Source: Streptomyces coelicoflavus (GTDB taxonomy: Bacteria > Actinomycetota > Actinomycetes > Streptomycetales > Streptomycetaceae). Taken from it: a stretch of DNA of 64,000 nucleotides. The notes beneath the pieces were generated by a model, which saw only the letters and a program-made list of their open reading frames with translations, had not been told where the DNA came from and made no database searches. The translations under genes and the position numbers were made by a program. The stretch covers positions 248,001 to 312,000 of the forward strand of contig NZ_BEWB01000012.1 in the NCBI RefSeq assembly GCF_003112555.1, in the 5' to 3' direction. The first letter of the stretch is position 1. Each line of letters begins with the position of its first letter. Positions 25,182 through 33,835 of this stretch are shown piece by piece.

Positions 25182-25242
25182 TGTGACAGCAAGCACACCC
25201 AGAGGTAAAGACCTCATCAAATAGTTTGTGATACGGTTCACG
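25182..25242. promoter_or_regulatory. Two CRP-like sites before the atp operon
   Basis: TGTGA-N6-GCACA at 25182-25197 and TGTGA-N6-TCACG at 25227-25242 each match 9 of 10 bases of TGTGA-N6-TCACA. Their centres are 45 bp apart. They lie 130-190 bp before atpI in an unusually AT-rich gap. Streptomyces Crp binds similar GTG/CAC half-sites. Confidence 0.5.
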
Positions 25243-25372
25243 AGTATCCCCCGGGTAGAGCCCAAGGACCGTAGTGCGACGGTCTCTTGTAAGTGAGGAC
25301 CTCGTCCGGCTCGGGGCTACGCTCGTCCATGACGACACCTGCCCCCTGTGTGTTGAAAGCGGAGTTGCCGCC

Positions 25373-25807
25373 ATGCCGTCCAATGACGTCCGGATCCTGC
25401 TTCAGGCTGCCGTGCCCACGGCTGCCGTCGGCGCTGTAGCCGCCGTCGTCAGCGCCGTGGTGGCCGGCGGCAAGGGCGCGGTCGGAGCCGTCGTCGCGAC
25501 CGTGGTGGCGATGCTCTTCATGGGAATCGGGCTCTACGTCCTGCAGCGCACCGCCAAATCGCTTCCGCACCTTTTCCAGGCGATGGGCCTGATGCTCTAC
25601 GCGGCACAGATCCTGCTGCTGTTCGTCTTCCTCGCCGCGTTCAAGAACACGACGCTGTTCAACCCCCGGTCCTTCGCGATCACTTTGGTCGCCGTCACGC
25701 TCGCGTGGATCGCCGCGCAGACGCGGGCGCACATGAAGGCCAAGATTCTCTACGTCGAACCCGAGTCGTCGAGCGAGAAGCCCGAGAAGACGGGCCACTC
25801 GTCGTGA
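25373..25807 (+). CDS. atpI: ATP synthase protein I
   Basis: 144 residues, four hydrophobic helices (LLQAAVPTAAVGAVAAVVS, VGAVVATVVAMLFMGIGLYV, LMLYAAQILLLFVFLAAF, ITLVAVTLAWIAAQ). AtpI is the poorly conserved first gene of atp operons and helps c-ring assembly or Mg handling. The ATG at 25373 with GGAG upstream is preferred to in-frame starts at 25274. A 225-nt gap follows before atpB, so a second promoter may exist. Confidence 0.9.
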   Translation: MPSNDVRILLQAAVPTAAVGAVAAVVSAVVAGGKGAVGAVVATVVAMLFMGIGLYVLQRTAKSLPHLFQAMGLMLYAAQILLLFVFLAAFKNTTLFNPRSFAITLVAVTLAWIAAQTRAHMKAKILYVEPESSSEKPEKTGHSS

Positions 25808-26032
25808 GGGGTAGGGCCGGGATAAAGAGGCATGTGAAGTCCTGCTATCGTCCGGTGCCAACTGCGGCATCGCGGGCGCGGGCATCCGAGCTGACGCCTG
25901 CACGAGCGCGAGGCAAGATGCCCCACAGCCGCCCCCACATCCGTAACACCAGTCCCGTGCCGAACTGCGGCCCCGCGCCGCGCCGACACAACGAGGTTGC
26001 CGTACCCATGCGCCACGATGAAGGAGCCCGCG

Positions 26033-26857
26033 GTGAGTGCTGACCCGACGCAGGTGCTCGCCTTCGAGACCGACTGCCACATTTTCGACGGGTGTGGCTT
26101 CCCGGCTCCCGGCCTGCACTCGTTCCTCTTCGAGCCGCTCTGGGGCAACGCAGACGGCAACGGCCTGTACTTCAACAAGCCGATGCTGCTGGCTCTGCTC
26201 GGCTCGTTCATCATCGTGGGCTTCTTCTGGGCCGCCTTCAACAAGCCGAAGGTCGTCCCGGGCAAGCTCCAGATGGTCGCCGAGTCCGGCTACGACTTCA
26301 TCCGCCGTGGCGTGGTCTACGAGACGATCGGCAAGAAGGAAGGCGAGAAGTACGTCCCGCTCGTCGTGACGCTCTTCTTCTTCGTCTGGATGATGAACCT
26401 CTGGTCGATCATCCCGGTCGCCCAGTTCCCGGTCACCTCGATCATCGCCTACCCGATGGTCCTGGCCCTCATCGTCTACGTCCTGTGGGTCTCGCTCACC
26501 TTCAAGCGCCACGGCTTCGTCGGCTTCTTCAAGAACGTCACCGGCTACGACAAGTCCCTCGGCGCGGTCCTGCCGCTGTCGATGACCATCGAGTTCTTCT
26601 CGAACCTGCTGGTCCGCCCCTTCACGCACGCCGTCCGGCTCTTCGCCAACATGTTCGCCGGCCACACGCTGCTGCTGCTCTTCACGATCGCCAGCTGGTA
26701 CCTGCTGAACGGCATCGGCTTCGCCTACGCGGGCGTCTCGTTCGTGATGACGATCATCATGACGGCCTTCGAGCTCTTCATCCAGGCCGTGCAGGCGTAC
26801 GTGTTCGTTCTGCTGACCTGCACCTACATCCAGGGCGCGCTCGCCGAGAACCACTGA
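26033..26857 (+). CDS. atpB: ATP synthase F0 subunit a
   Basis: 274 residues, a membrane proton half-channel. The essential Arg lies in HAVRLFANMFAGHTLLLL, opposite the c-ring carboxylate, and the C-terminal helix contains FELFIQAVQAYVFVLLTCTYI. GTG start at 26033 with AAGGAG 6 nt upstream. The N-terminus carries HIFDGCGFPAPGLHSF, typical of actinobacterial subunit a. Confidence 0.97.
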   Translation: MSADPTQVLAFETDCHIFDGCGFPAPGLHSFLFEPLWGNADGNGLYFNKPMLLALLGSFIIVGFFWAAFNKPKVVPGKLQMVAESGYDFIRRGVVYETIGKKEGEKYVPLVVTLFFFVWMMNLWSIIPVAQFPVTSIIAYPMVLALIVYVLWVSLTFKRHGFVGFFKNVTGYDKSLGAVLPLSMTIEFFSNLLVRPFTHAVRLFANMFAGHTLLLLFTIASWYLLNGIGFAYAGVSFVMTIIMTAFELFIQAVQAYVFVLLTCTYIQGALAENH

Positions 26858-26932
26858 GTCCCCGCCCGGCCTCACCCCCCAGCCGTCCGGTGGCCAACCC
26901 CCACCGGTCCGTAAAGAAAAGGAAGAACCGGC

Positions 26933-27157
26933 ATGTCCCAGACCCTTGCTGCCGTTGATGGTTCGCTCAGCTCCGTCGGGTACGGCCTGGCCGCCATTGG
27001 CCCCGGCGTCGGCGTCGGCATCATCTTCGGTAACGGCACCCAGGCCCTCGCCCGCCAGCCCGAGGCGGCCGGCCTGATCCGCGCCAACCAGATCCTCGGC
27101 TTCGCCTTCTGTGAGGCGCTCGCCCTCATCGGTCTCGTCATGCCCTTCGTCTACTAA
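26933..27157 (+). CDS. atpE: ATP synthase F0 subunit c
   Basis: 74 residues, a two-helix hairpin. The polar loop has RQP (residues 41-43), and Glu61 in FCEALALIG is the proton-carrying carboxylate. The glycine ladder GVGVGIIFG packs the ring. GGAAG precedes the ATG. The 75-nt gap before it and the strong site fit the high stoichiometry of subunit c. Confidence 0.97.
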   Translation: MSQTLAAVDGSLSSVGYGLAAIGPGVGVGIIFGNGTQALARQPEAAGLIRANQILGFAFCEALALIGLVMPFVY

Positions 27158-27199
27158 GACGAAGACCGACGACCGACCCTTTCGACGAAAGGCATTGAT

Positions 27200-27760
27200 G
27201 TGACTTCCGCCCTGGTTTTCCTGGCGGCTGAGGGTGAGAAGGAGAACCCCCTCATCCCGCCGTGGCCGGAGCTCGTCATCGGCCTGATCGCCTTCGTCAT
27301 CGTCTTCGGCTTCCTCGCCAAGAAGCTCCTCCCGAACATCAACAAGGTTCTGGAAGAGCGCCGCGAGGCCATCGAGGGCGGTATCGAGAAGGCCGAGGCC
27401 GCGCAGACCGAGGCCCAGAGCGTCCTCGAGCAGTACAAGGCGCAGCTCGCCGAGGCCCGGCACGAGGCCGCGCGCCTGCGTCAGGAGGCGCAGGAGCAGG
27501 GCGCCACGCTCATCGCCGAGATGCGCGCGGAAGGCCAGCGGCAGCGTGAGGAGATCATCGCCGCCGGTCACGCCCAGATCCAGGCCGACCGCAAGGCCGC
27601 CGCGTCCGCGCTGCGCCAGGACGTCGGACAGCTGGCCACTCAGCTGGCCGGCAAGCTGGTCGGGGAGTCCCTCGAGGACCACGCTCGCCAGAGCCGTGTG
27701 ATCGACCGCTTCCTGGACGAGCTGGACGACAAGGCGACGACGGCAGAGGCAACCCGATGA
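27200..27760 (+). CDS. atpF: ATP synthase F0 subunit b
   Basis: 186 residues: one N-terminal membrane helix (ELVIGLIAFVIVFGFLAKKL) and a long charged coiled coil (EERREAIEGGIEKAEAAQTEAQ onward) forming the peripheral stalk. GTG start with AAAGG upstream. Its stop overlaps the atpH start as ATGA, so the two stalk proteins are translationally coupled. Confidence 0.96.
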   Translation: MTSALVFLAAEGEKENPLIPPWPELVIGLIAFVIVFGFLAKKLLPNINKVLEERREAIEGGIEKAEAAQTEAQSVLEQYKAQLAEARHEAARLRQEAQEQGATLIAEMRAEGQRQREEIIAAGHAQIQADRKAAASALRQDVGQLATQLAGKLVGESLEDHARQSRVIDRFLDELDDKATTAEATR

Positions 27761-28581
27761 GTGGGATGCACGGAGCGAGCCGCGAGGCTCTTGCCGCCGC
27801 ACGTGAGCGTCTCGACGCGCTGACGGACTCCACGTCCGTGGACGCCGGCTCGCTCGCCGACGAGCTGGCCGCCGTCACCGCGCTGCTCCACCGCGAGGTG
27901 TCGCTGCGTCGGGTCCTCACCGACCCGGCGCAGTCCGGCGAGGCCAAGGCCGAGCTCGCCCAGCGCCTCCTCGGCAACCAGGTCAGCGGCACCGCCGTCG
28001 ACGTGGTGGCCGGCATGGTGCGCTCCCGCTGGTCGCAGTCCCGCGACCTGGTGGACGCGCTGGAGGAGCTGGCGAACACCGCCGACCTCACCGCCGCGCA
28101 GAAGCGGGGCCGGCTCGACAACGTGGAGGACGAGCTGTTCCGGTTCGGCCGGATCGTCTCCTCCAGCACCGAGCTGCGCGCCGCGCTCACCAGCCGGTCG
28201 GCCGGCACCGCGGCCAAGGGCGAGCTGCTGAGCGGCCTGCTCGGCGGCCGGGCGGAGCGGACCACCGAGCGTCTGGTGACGCGCCTTGTCACCGCGCCGC
28301 GGGGACGTAGCCTGGAGTCGGGACTCGAGTCCCTGTCCAAGCTCGCCGCCGACCGGCGCGACCGGATGGTCGCCGTGGTCACCTCGGCGGTGCCGCTGAG
28401 CGACACGCAGAAGCAGCGCCTCGGCGCGGCCCTCGCGAAGGTCTACGGCCGTCCGATGCACCTCAACCTCGACGTGGACCCCGAGGTCCTCGGCGGGATC
28501 CGGGTGCAGGTCGGTGACGAGGTCATCAACGGCTCCATCGCGGACCGCCTGGAGGACGCCGGCCGCCGTCTGGCGAGCTGA
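27757..28581 (+). CDS. atpH: ATP synthase F1 subunit delta
   Basis: 274 residues, longer than the E. coli delta (177) as in other actinobacteria. The C-terminal OSCP-like part (VAVVTSAVPLSDTQKQRLGAAL, LDVDPEVLGGIRVQVGDEVINGSI) is the conserved signature. It joins the F1 head to the b stalk. The extra N-terminal helices may contact subunit b. ATG overlaps the atpF stop. Confidence 0.95.
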   Translation: MSGMHGASREALAAARERLDALTDSTSVDAGSLADELAAVTALLHREVSLRRVLTDPAQSGEAKAELAQRLLGNQVSGTAVDVVAGMVRSRWSQSRDLVDALEELANTADLTAAQKRGRLDNVEDELFRFGRIVSSSTELRAALTSRSAGTAAKGELLSGLLGGRAERTTERLVTRLVTAPRGRSLESGLESLSKLAADRRDRMVAVVTSAVPLSDTQKQRLGAALAKVYGRPMHLNLDVDPEVLGGIRVQVGDEVINGSIADRLEDAGRRLAS

Positions 28582-28757
28582 CGCTCCCGCGACGGCGGTC
28601 GCGACAACAGCACAGCAACAACAGCAGTAGCAGTACGTACTTACGACGGCCCTGGTTGGGCCGTGCAGAGGATTCACCTCTCATTGGGGGGAGTCCCGAC
28701 TCGTGGAATACCCCCCAAGTGAAACTTCGGGCCCAACAAGGAGAGCAGGGAACTCAG

Positions 28758-30347
28758 ATGGCGGAGCTCACGATCCGGCCGGAGGAGATCCGGGACGCAC
28801 TGGAGAACTTCGTCCAGTCGTACAAGCCGGACGCGGCCTCGCGCGAGGAGGTCGGTACGGTCACCCTTGCCGGCGACGGCATCGCGAAGGTCGAGGGCCT
28901 GCCCTCGGCCATGGCCAACGAACTGCTGAAGTTCGAGGACGGCACCCTCGGCCTCGCCCTCAACCTCGAGGAGCGCGAGATCGGTTGCGTCGTCCTCGGT
29001 GAGTTCAGCGGCATCGAGGAGGGACAGCCGGTCTCGCGTACCGGTGAGGTCCTCTCCGTGGCCGTCGGCGAGGGCTACCTCGGCCGCGTCGTCGACCCCC
29101 TCGGCAACCCGATCGACGGCCTCGGCGAGATCGAGACCAGCGGTCGCCGCGCCCTGGAGCTGCAGGCCCCCACGGTCATGCAGCGCAAGTCGGTGCACGA
29201 GCCGATGGAGACCGGCTACAAGGCCGTCGACGCCATGACCCCGATCGGCCGCGGTCAGCGTCAGCTGATCATCGGCGACCGCCAGACCGGCAAGACCGCC
29301 CTGGCCGTCGACACGATCATCAACCAGCGCGACAACTGGCGCACCGGCGACCCGAACAAGCAGGTCCGCTGCATCTACGTCGCCATCGGCCAGAAGGGCT
29401 CCACCATCGCGTCCGTGCGCGGTGCGCTGGAGGAGAACGGCGCGCTGGAGTACACGACCATCGTGGCCGCCCCGGCGTCCGACCCGGCCGGCTACAAGTA
29501 CCTGGCGCCGTACACCGGCTCGGCCATCGGCCAGCAGTGGATGTACGAGGGCAAGCACGTCCTGATCATCTTCGACGACCTGTCGAAGCAGGCCGACGCC
29601 TACCGCGCCGTGTCGCTGCTGCTGCGCCGCCCGCCGGGCCGCGAGGCCTACCCGGGTGACGTCTTCTACCTGCACTCCCGTCTGCTGGAGCGCTGCGCGA
29701 AGCTCTCCGACGCCGAGGGCGCCGGCTCGATGACCGGTCTGCCGATCGTCGAGACCAAGGCCAACGACGTGTCGGCGTTCATCCCGACCAACGTCATCTC
29801 CATCACCGACGGCCAGTGCTTCCTGGAGTCCGACCTGTTCAACGCCGGCCAGCGTCCGGCCCTGAACGTCGGTATCTCGGTCTCCCGCGTCGGTGGCTCC
29901 GCCCAGCACAAGGCGATGCGCCAGGTCTCCGGCCGACTGCGCGTGGACCTCGCCCAGTTCCGTGAGCTGGAGGCGTTCGCCGCCTTCGGTTCCGACCTGG
30001 ACGCCGCGTCGAAGGCGCAGCTGGAGCGCGGTCAGCGCATGGTCGAGCTGCTGAAGCAGAACCAGTACCAGCCGATGGCCACCGAGGACCAGGTCGTCTC
30101 CGTCTGGGCCGGTACCAACGGCAAGATGGACGAGGTGCCGGTCGCCGACATCAGCCGCTTCGAGAAGGAGCTGCTCGAGTACCTGCACCGCCAGGAGCAG
30201 GGCCTGATGACCTCCATCAAGGAGGGCGCCAAGATGTCGAACGACACCATCCAGGCCATCGACGACGCCGTCGCCGCGTTCAAGAAGCAGTTCGAGACCT
30301 CGGACGGCAAGCTGCTCGGCGAGGACGCCCCGTCCGCCGCCAAGTGA
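28758..30347 (+). CDS. atpA: ATP synthase F1 subunit alpha
   Basis: 529 residues. Non-catalytic nucleotide site with Walker A GDRQTGKTALAVD and the signature PALNVGISVSRVGGSAQ. The ATG at 28758 follows a purine-rich site; the frame is open further upstream but the 176-nt gap, with a CAGCAACAAC low-complexity run at 28607-28640, is not coding in style. The C-terminal extension after residue 510 is common in actinobacteria. Confidence 0.97.
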   Translation: MAELTIRPEEIRDALENFVQSYKPDAASREEVGTVTLAGDGIAKVEGLPSAMANELLKFEDGTLGLALNLEEREIGCVVLGEFSGIEEGQPVSRTGEVLSVAVGEGYLGRVVDPLGNPIDGLGEIETSGRRALELQAPTVMQRKSVHEPMETGYKAVDAMTPIGRGQRQLIIGDRQTGKTALAVDTIINQRDNWRTGDPNKQVRCIYVAIGQKGSTIASVRGALEENGALEYTTIVAAPASDPAGYKYLAPYTGSAIGQQWMYEGKHVLIIFDDLSKQADAYRAVSLLLRRPPGREAYPGDVFYLHSRLLERCAKLSDAEGAGSMTGLPIVETKANDVSAFIPTNVISITDGQCFLESDLFNAGQRPALNVGISVSRVGGSAQHKAMRQVSGRLRVDLAQFRELEAFAAFGSDLDAASKAQLERGQRMVELLKQNQYQPMATEDQVVSVWAGTNGKMDEVPVADISRFEKELLEYLHRQEQGLMTSIKEGAKMSNDTIQAIDDAVAAFKKQFETSDGKLLGEDAPSAAK

Positions 30348-30368
30348 CGTAAGGAAGGGACCTGACTC

Positions 30369-31286
30369 ATGGGAGCCCAGCTCCGGGTCTACAAGCGTCG
30401 CATCCGATCCGTCACCGCGACCAAGAAGATCACCAAGGCGATGGAGATGATCGCCGCCTCGCGCGTCGTCAAGGCGCAGCGCAAGGTGGCGGCCTCCACG
30501 CCGTACGCGCGGGAGCTCACCCGCGCGGTCACGGCGGTCGGTAACGGGTCGAACACGAAGCACCCGCTCACCACGGAGGCGGAGAACCCGACCCGTGCCG
30601 CGGTCCTGCTCTGCACGAGCGACCGCGGTCTGGCCGGCGCCTTCAACTCCAACGCCATCAAGGCGGCGGAGCAGCTGACCGAGCGCCTCGAGCGCGAGGG
30701 CCGGCAGGTCGACACGTACATCGTCGGCCGGCGCGGTCTGGCCCACTACAACTTCCGCGAGCGCAAGGTCGCGGAGTCGTTCTCGGGCTTCACCGACGAG
30801 CCGGCGTACGCGGACGCCAAGAAGGTCGCGGCGCCGCTGATCGAGGCCATCGAGAAGGACACGGCCGAGGGCGGCGTGGACGAGCTCCACATCGTCTACA
30901 CCGAGTTCGTCTCGATGATGACGCAGACGGCGGTCGACTCGCGGCTGCTGCCGCTGAGCCTCGACGAGGTGGCGGAAGAGTCGGGCACGAAGGACGAGAT
31001 CCTTCCGCTGTACGACTTCGAGCCGTCGGCGGAGGACGTCCTCGACGCCCTGCTGCCGCGCTACGTCGAAAGCCGCATCTACAACGCGCTGCTGCAGTCG
31101 GCTGCCTCCAAGCACGCCGCCACCCGGCGCGCGATGAAGTCGGCCACCGACAACGCGGGCGAGCTGATCAACACGCTCTCCCGTCTTGCCAACGCGGCCC
31201 GCCAGGCCGAAATCACCCAGGAAATCAGCGAGATCGTCGGTGGCGCCAGTGCCCTGGCCGACGCGAACGCGGGGAGTGACAACTAA
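30369..31286 (+). CDS. atpG: ATP synthase F1 subunit gamma
   Basis: 305 residues, the central rotor shaft. N-terminal RVYKRRIRSVTATKKITKAMEMIAA and the C-terminal TRRAMKSATDNAGELINTLSR helix form the coiled coil. The insertion around residues 195-215 (EEVAEESGTKDEILP) is an actinobacterial feature. Its TAA overlaps the atpD ATG as TAATG, coupling gamma to beta. Confidence 0.96.
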   Translation: MGAQLRVYKRRIRSVTATKKITKAMEMIAASRVVKAQRKVAASTPYARELTRAVTAVGNGSNTKHPLTTEAENPTRAAVLLCTSDRGLAGAFNSNAIKAAEQLTERLEREGRQVDTYIVGRRGLAHYNFRERKVAESFSGFTDEPAYADAKKVAAPLIEAIEKDTAEGGVDELHIVYTEFVSMMTQTAVDSRLLPLSLDEVAEESGTKDEILPLYDFEPSAEDVLDALLPRYVESRIYNALLQSAASKHAATRRAMKSATDNAGELINTLSRLANAARQAEITQEISEIVGGASALADANAGSDN

Positions 31287-32722
31287 TGACCACCACTGTT
31301 GAGACCGCGACGGCCACGGGCCGCGTCGCCCGGGTCATCGGCCCGGTCGTCGACGTGGAGTTCCCCGTCGACGCGATGCCGGACATCTACAACGCGCTGC
31401 ACGTCGAGGTGGCCGACCCGGCCAAGGAGGGTGAGCTCAAGACGCTGACCCTCGAGGTCGCCCAGCACCTCGGTGACGGCCTGGTCCGCACCATCTCCAT
31501 GCAGCCCACCGACGGCCTGGTCCGCCAGGCCCAGGTGACCGACACGGGCGCGGCCATCTCCGTCCCCGTCGGTGACTTCACCAAGGGCAAGGTGTTCAAC
31601 ACCCTCGGCGAGGTCCTCAACGTCGACGAGCAGTACGACGGCGAGCGCTGGCCGATCCACCGCAAGGCCCCGAACTTCGACGAGCTCGAGTCGAAGACCG
31701 AGATGTTCGAGACCGGCGTCAAGGTCATCGACCTGCTGACCCCGTACGTCAAGGGCGGCAAGATCGGTCTGTTCGGCGGTGCCGGCGTCGGCAAGACGGT
31801 GCTCATCCAGGAGATGATCTACCGCGTCGCCAACAACCACGACGGTGTCTCCGTGTTCGCCGGTGTCGGTGAGCGCACCCGTGAGGGCAACGACCTCATC
31901 GACGAGATGAGCGAGTCGGGCGTCATCGACAAGACCGCGCTGGTCTTCGGTCAGATGGACGAGCCGCCGGGCACCCGTCTGCGCGTCGCGCTGGCCGGCC
32001 TGACCATGGCCGAGTACTTCCGTGACGTCCAGAAGCAGGACGTGCTGTTCTTCATCGACAACATCTTCCGCTTCACCCAGGCGGGTTCCGAGGTGTCGAC
32101 CCTGCTCGGCCGCATGCCCTCCGCGGTGGGCTACCAGCCGAACCTGGCCGACGAGATGGGTCTCCTCCAGGAGCGCATCACCTCGACCCGTGGTCACTCG
32201 ATCACCTCGATGCAGGCGATCTACGTCCCCGCGGACGACCTGACCGACCCGGCCCCGGCCACCACCTTCGCCCACCTCGACGCGACGACGGTGCTCTCCC
32301 GTCCGATCTCCGAGAAGGGCATCTACCCGGCCGTGGACCCGCTGGACTCGACGTCCCGCATCCTCGACCCGCGGTACATCGCGGCGGACCACTACCAGGC
32401 CGCGATGCGCGTGAAGAACATCCTGCAGAAGTACAAGGACCTGCAGGACATCATCGCGATCCTCGGTATCGACGAGCTGGGCGAAGAGGACAAGCTCGTC
32501 GTCCACCGCGCCCGTCGCGTGGAGCGCTTCCTGTCCCAGAACACCCACGTCGCCAAGCAGTTCACCGGCGTCGACGGGTCGGACGTCCCGCTGGACGAGT
32601 CGATCGCGGCCTTCAACGCGATCTGCGACGGCGAGTACGACCACTTCCCGGAGCAGGCGTTCTTCATGTGCGGTGGCATCGAGGACCTGAAGAACAACGC
32701 CAAGGAGCTGGGCGTCTCCTGA
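31286..32722 (+). CDS. atpD: ATP synthase F1 subunit beta
   Basis: 478 residues, the catalytic subunit. Walker A GGAGVGKTVLIQE, catalytic Glu in GVGERTREGND, and the DELSEED-like segment IDELGEEDK. It overlaps atpG by one base. After the stop comes a strong hairpin before atpC, which may reduce epsilon expression. Confidence 0.98.
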   Translation: MTTTVETATATGRVARVIGPVVDVEFPVDAMPDIYNALHVEVADPAKEGELKTLTLEVAQHLGDGLVRTISMQPTDGLVRQAQVTDTGAAISVPVGDFTKGKVFNTLGEVLNVDEQYDGERWPIHRKAPNFDELESKTEMFETGVKVIDLLTPYVKGGKIGLFGGAGVGKTVLIQEMIYRVANNHDGVSVFAGVGERTREGNDLIDEMSESGVIDKTALVFGQMDEPPGTRLRVALAGLTMAEYFRDVQKQDVLFFIDNIFRFTQAGSEVSTLLGRMPSAVGYQPNLADEMGLLQERITSTRGHSITSMQAIYVPADDLTDPAPATTFAHLDATTVLSRPISEKGIYPAVDPLDSTSRILDPRYIAADHYQAAMRVKNILQKYKDLQDIIAILGIDELGEEDKLVVHRARRVERFLSQNTHVAKQFTGVDGSDVPLDESIAAFNAICDGEYDHFPEQAFFMCGGIEDLKNNAKELGVS

Positions 32723-32756
32723 GCCTCGGCTCACGGTGAGCCGCACGGTTCACCAT

Positions 32757-32789
32757 CCGGAGGGGACGGGCGCGTCCCGTCCCCTCCGG
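32757..32789 (+). terminator. Strong hairpin between atpD and atpC
   Basis: CCGGAGGGGACGGG (32757-32770) pairs perfectly with CCCGTCCCCTCCGG (32776-32789) around a 5-nt loop. There is no T-run immediately after, and atpC follows in the same direction, so it is more likely a partial terminator or RNA-processing/stability element. TAGACT at 32799-32804 could be a -10 box for a separate atpC transcript. Confidence 0.7.
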
Positions 32790-32853
32790 CACGCCCTTTA
32801 GACTTGTAACCAACACCCGGCTCTCCCGCCGGGTGGTGACCCGAGGAGCCACC

Positions 32854-33228
32854 TTGGCTGCTGAGCTGCACGTCGCGCTGGTCGCGGCCGACCGAGAGGT
32901 CTGGTCCGGCGAGGCCACCCTGGTCGTCGCGCGCACCACGTCCGGCGACATCGGCGTCATGCCCGGTCACCAGCCGCTGCTCGGTGTGCTGGAGTCGGGC
33001 CCGGTGACCATCCGTACGAGTGACGGCGGGACGGTCGTCGCCGCGGTGCACGGCGGTTTCATCTCGTTCGCCGACAACAAGCTGTCGCTGCTGGCCGAGA
33101 CCGCCGAGCTGGCGGACGAGATCGACGTCCACCGCGCCGAGCGGGAGCTCGAGCGCGCGAAGACGGAGGGCGACGCCCACGCCGAGCGTCGCGCGGACGT
33201 CCGCCTGCGCGCTGCGGCGGGACGCTGA
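32854..33228 (+). CDS. atpC: ATP synthase F1 subunit epsilon
   Basis: 124 residues from a TTG start with GAGGAG upstream. The beta-sandwich begins ELHVALVAADREVWSGEA and contains GDIGVMPGHQPLLGVLESG; the helical tail ERELERAKTEGDAHAERRADVRLRAA is the regulatory C-terminus, shorter than in E. coli. It is the last gene of the operon. Confidence 0.95.
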   Translation: MAAELHVALVAADREVWSGEATLVVARTTSGDIGVMPGHQPLLGVLESGPVTIRTSDGGTVVAAVHGGFISFADNKLSLLAETAELADEIDVHRAERELERAKTEGDAHAERRADVRLRAAAGR

Positions 33229-33266
33229 TCCACAGCACTGTGCGATAGCGTCGTGCCATGACGTCA

Positions 33267-33314
33267 CTCAGCCGCGGCTGGGACCGGAGTCATCCGGACC
33301 CGGCCGCGGCTGAG
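33267..33314 (+). terminator. Terminator of the atp operon
   Basis: CTCAGCCGCGGC (33267-33278) pairs with GCCGCGGCTGAG (33303-33314), with further GC pairing inside, and a run of six T follows at 33328-33333. It separates atpC from the DUF2550 gene. Confidence 0.75.
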
Positions 33315-33370
33315 GCAGATCCGGGTGTTTTTTCCGTTCCGTTACCTAGGAGACGAGGAGGTCGGTGTCG

Positions 33371-33817
33371 ATGGCCCTCACTCTGACTGTGTGCGGAATC
33401 GTGGTCGCCCTGGTGGTGATCGGGCTCTTCGTCTTCGGTCTGCGGCGCCGGCTGATCCAGCGCTCGGGCGGCACCTTCGACTGCTCGCTGCGGTGGGACG
33501 CCCCCAAGGAGGGTGACACCGGCGGCAAGGGCTGGGCGTACGGGGTGGCCCGCTACAACGGTGACCGGGTCGAGTGGTACCGCGTGTTCTCGTACTCCCC
33601 CCGCCCGCGCCGCGTGCTCGAACGCTCCGCGATCGAGGTGGCCGGCCGCCGGGTGCCGGACGGCGAGGAGGAACTCGCTTTGCTCTCCGACGCCGTGGTC
33701 CTGGCCTGTCTGCACCGGGGCACACGGCTCGAACTGGCGATGAGCGAAGACGCGCTGACCGGATTTCTCGCGTGGCTGGAAGCAGCCCCGCCCGGTCAGC
33801 GCGTCAACGTCGCTTAG
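33371..33817 (+). CDS. DUF2550 family membrane protein
   Basis: 148 residues. One N-terminal membrane helix (TLTVCGIVVALVVIGLFVFGL) is followed by RRRLIQRSGGTFDCSLRW, the DUF2550 signature, and a cytoplasmic PH-like beta domain. This gene follows atpC in most actinobacteria; its function is unknown. GGAGG lies 9 nt before the ATG at 33371 (GTG at 33365 is too close). Confidence 0.88.
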   Translation: MALTLTVCGIVVALVVIGLFVFGLRRRLIQRSGGTFDCSLRWDAPKEGDTGGKGWAYGVARYNGDRVEWYRVFSYSPRPRRVLERSAIEVAGRRVPDGEEELALLSDAVVLACLHRGTRLELAMSEDALTGFLAWLEAAPPGQRVNVA

Positions 33818-33835
33818 AGAGCTTTTCTACGCGGT

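Noticed and set aside
33258..33385. Small ATG frame right after atpC
   Set aside because: It spans the atp terminator hairpin and T-run and has no ribosome site.
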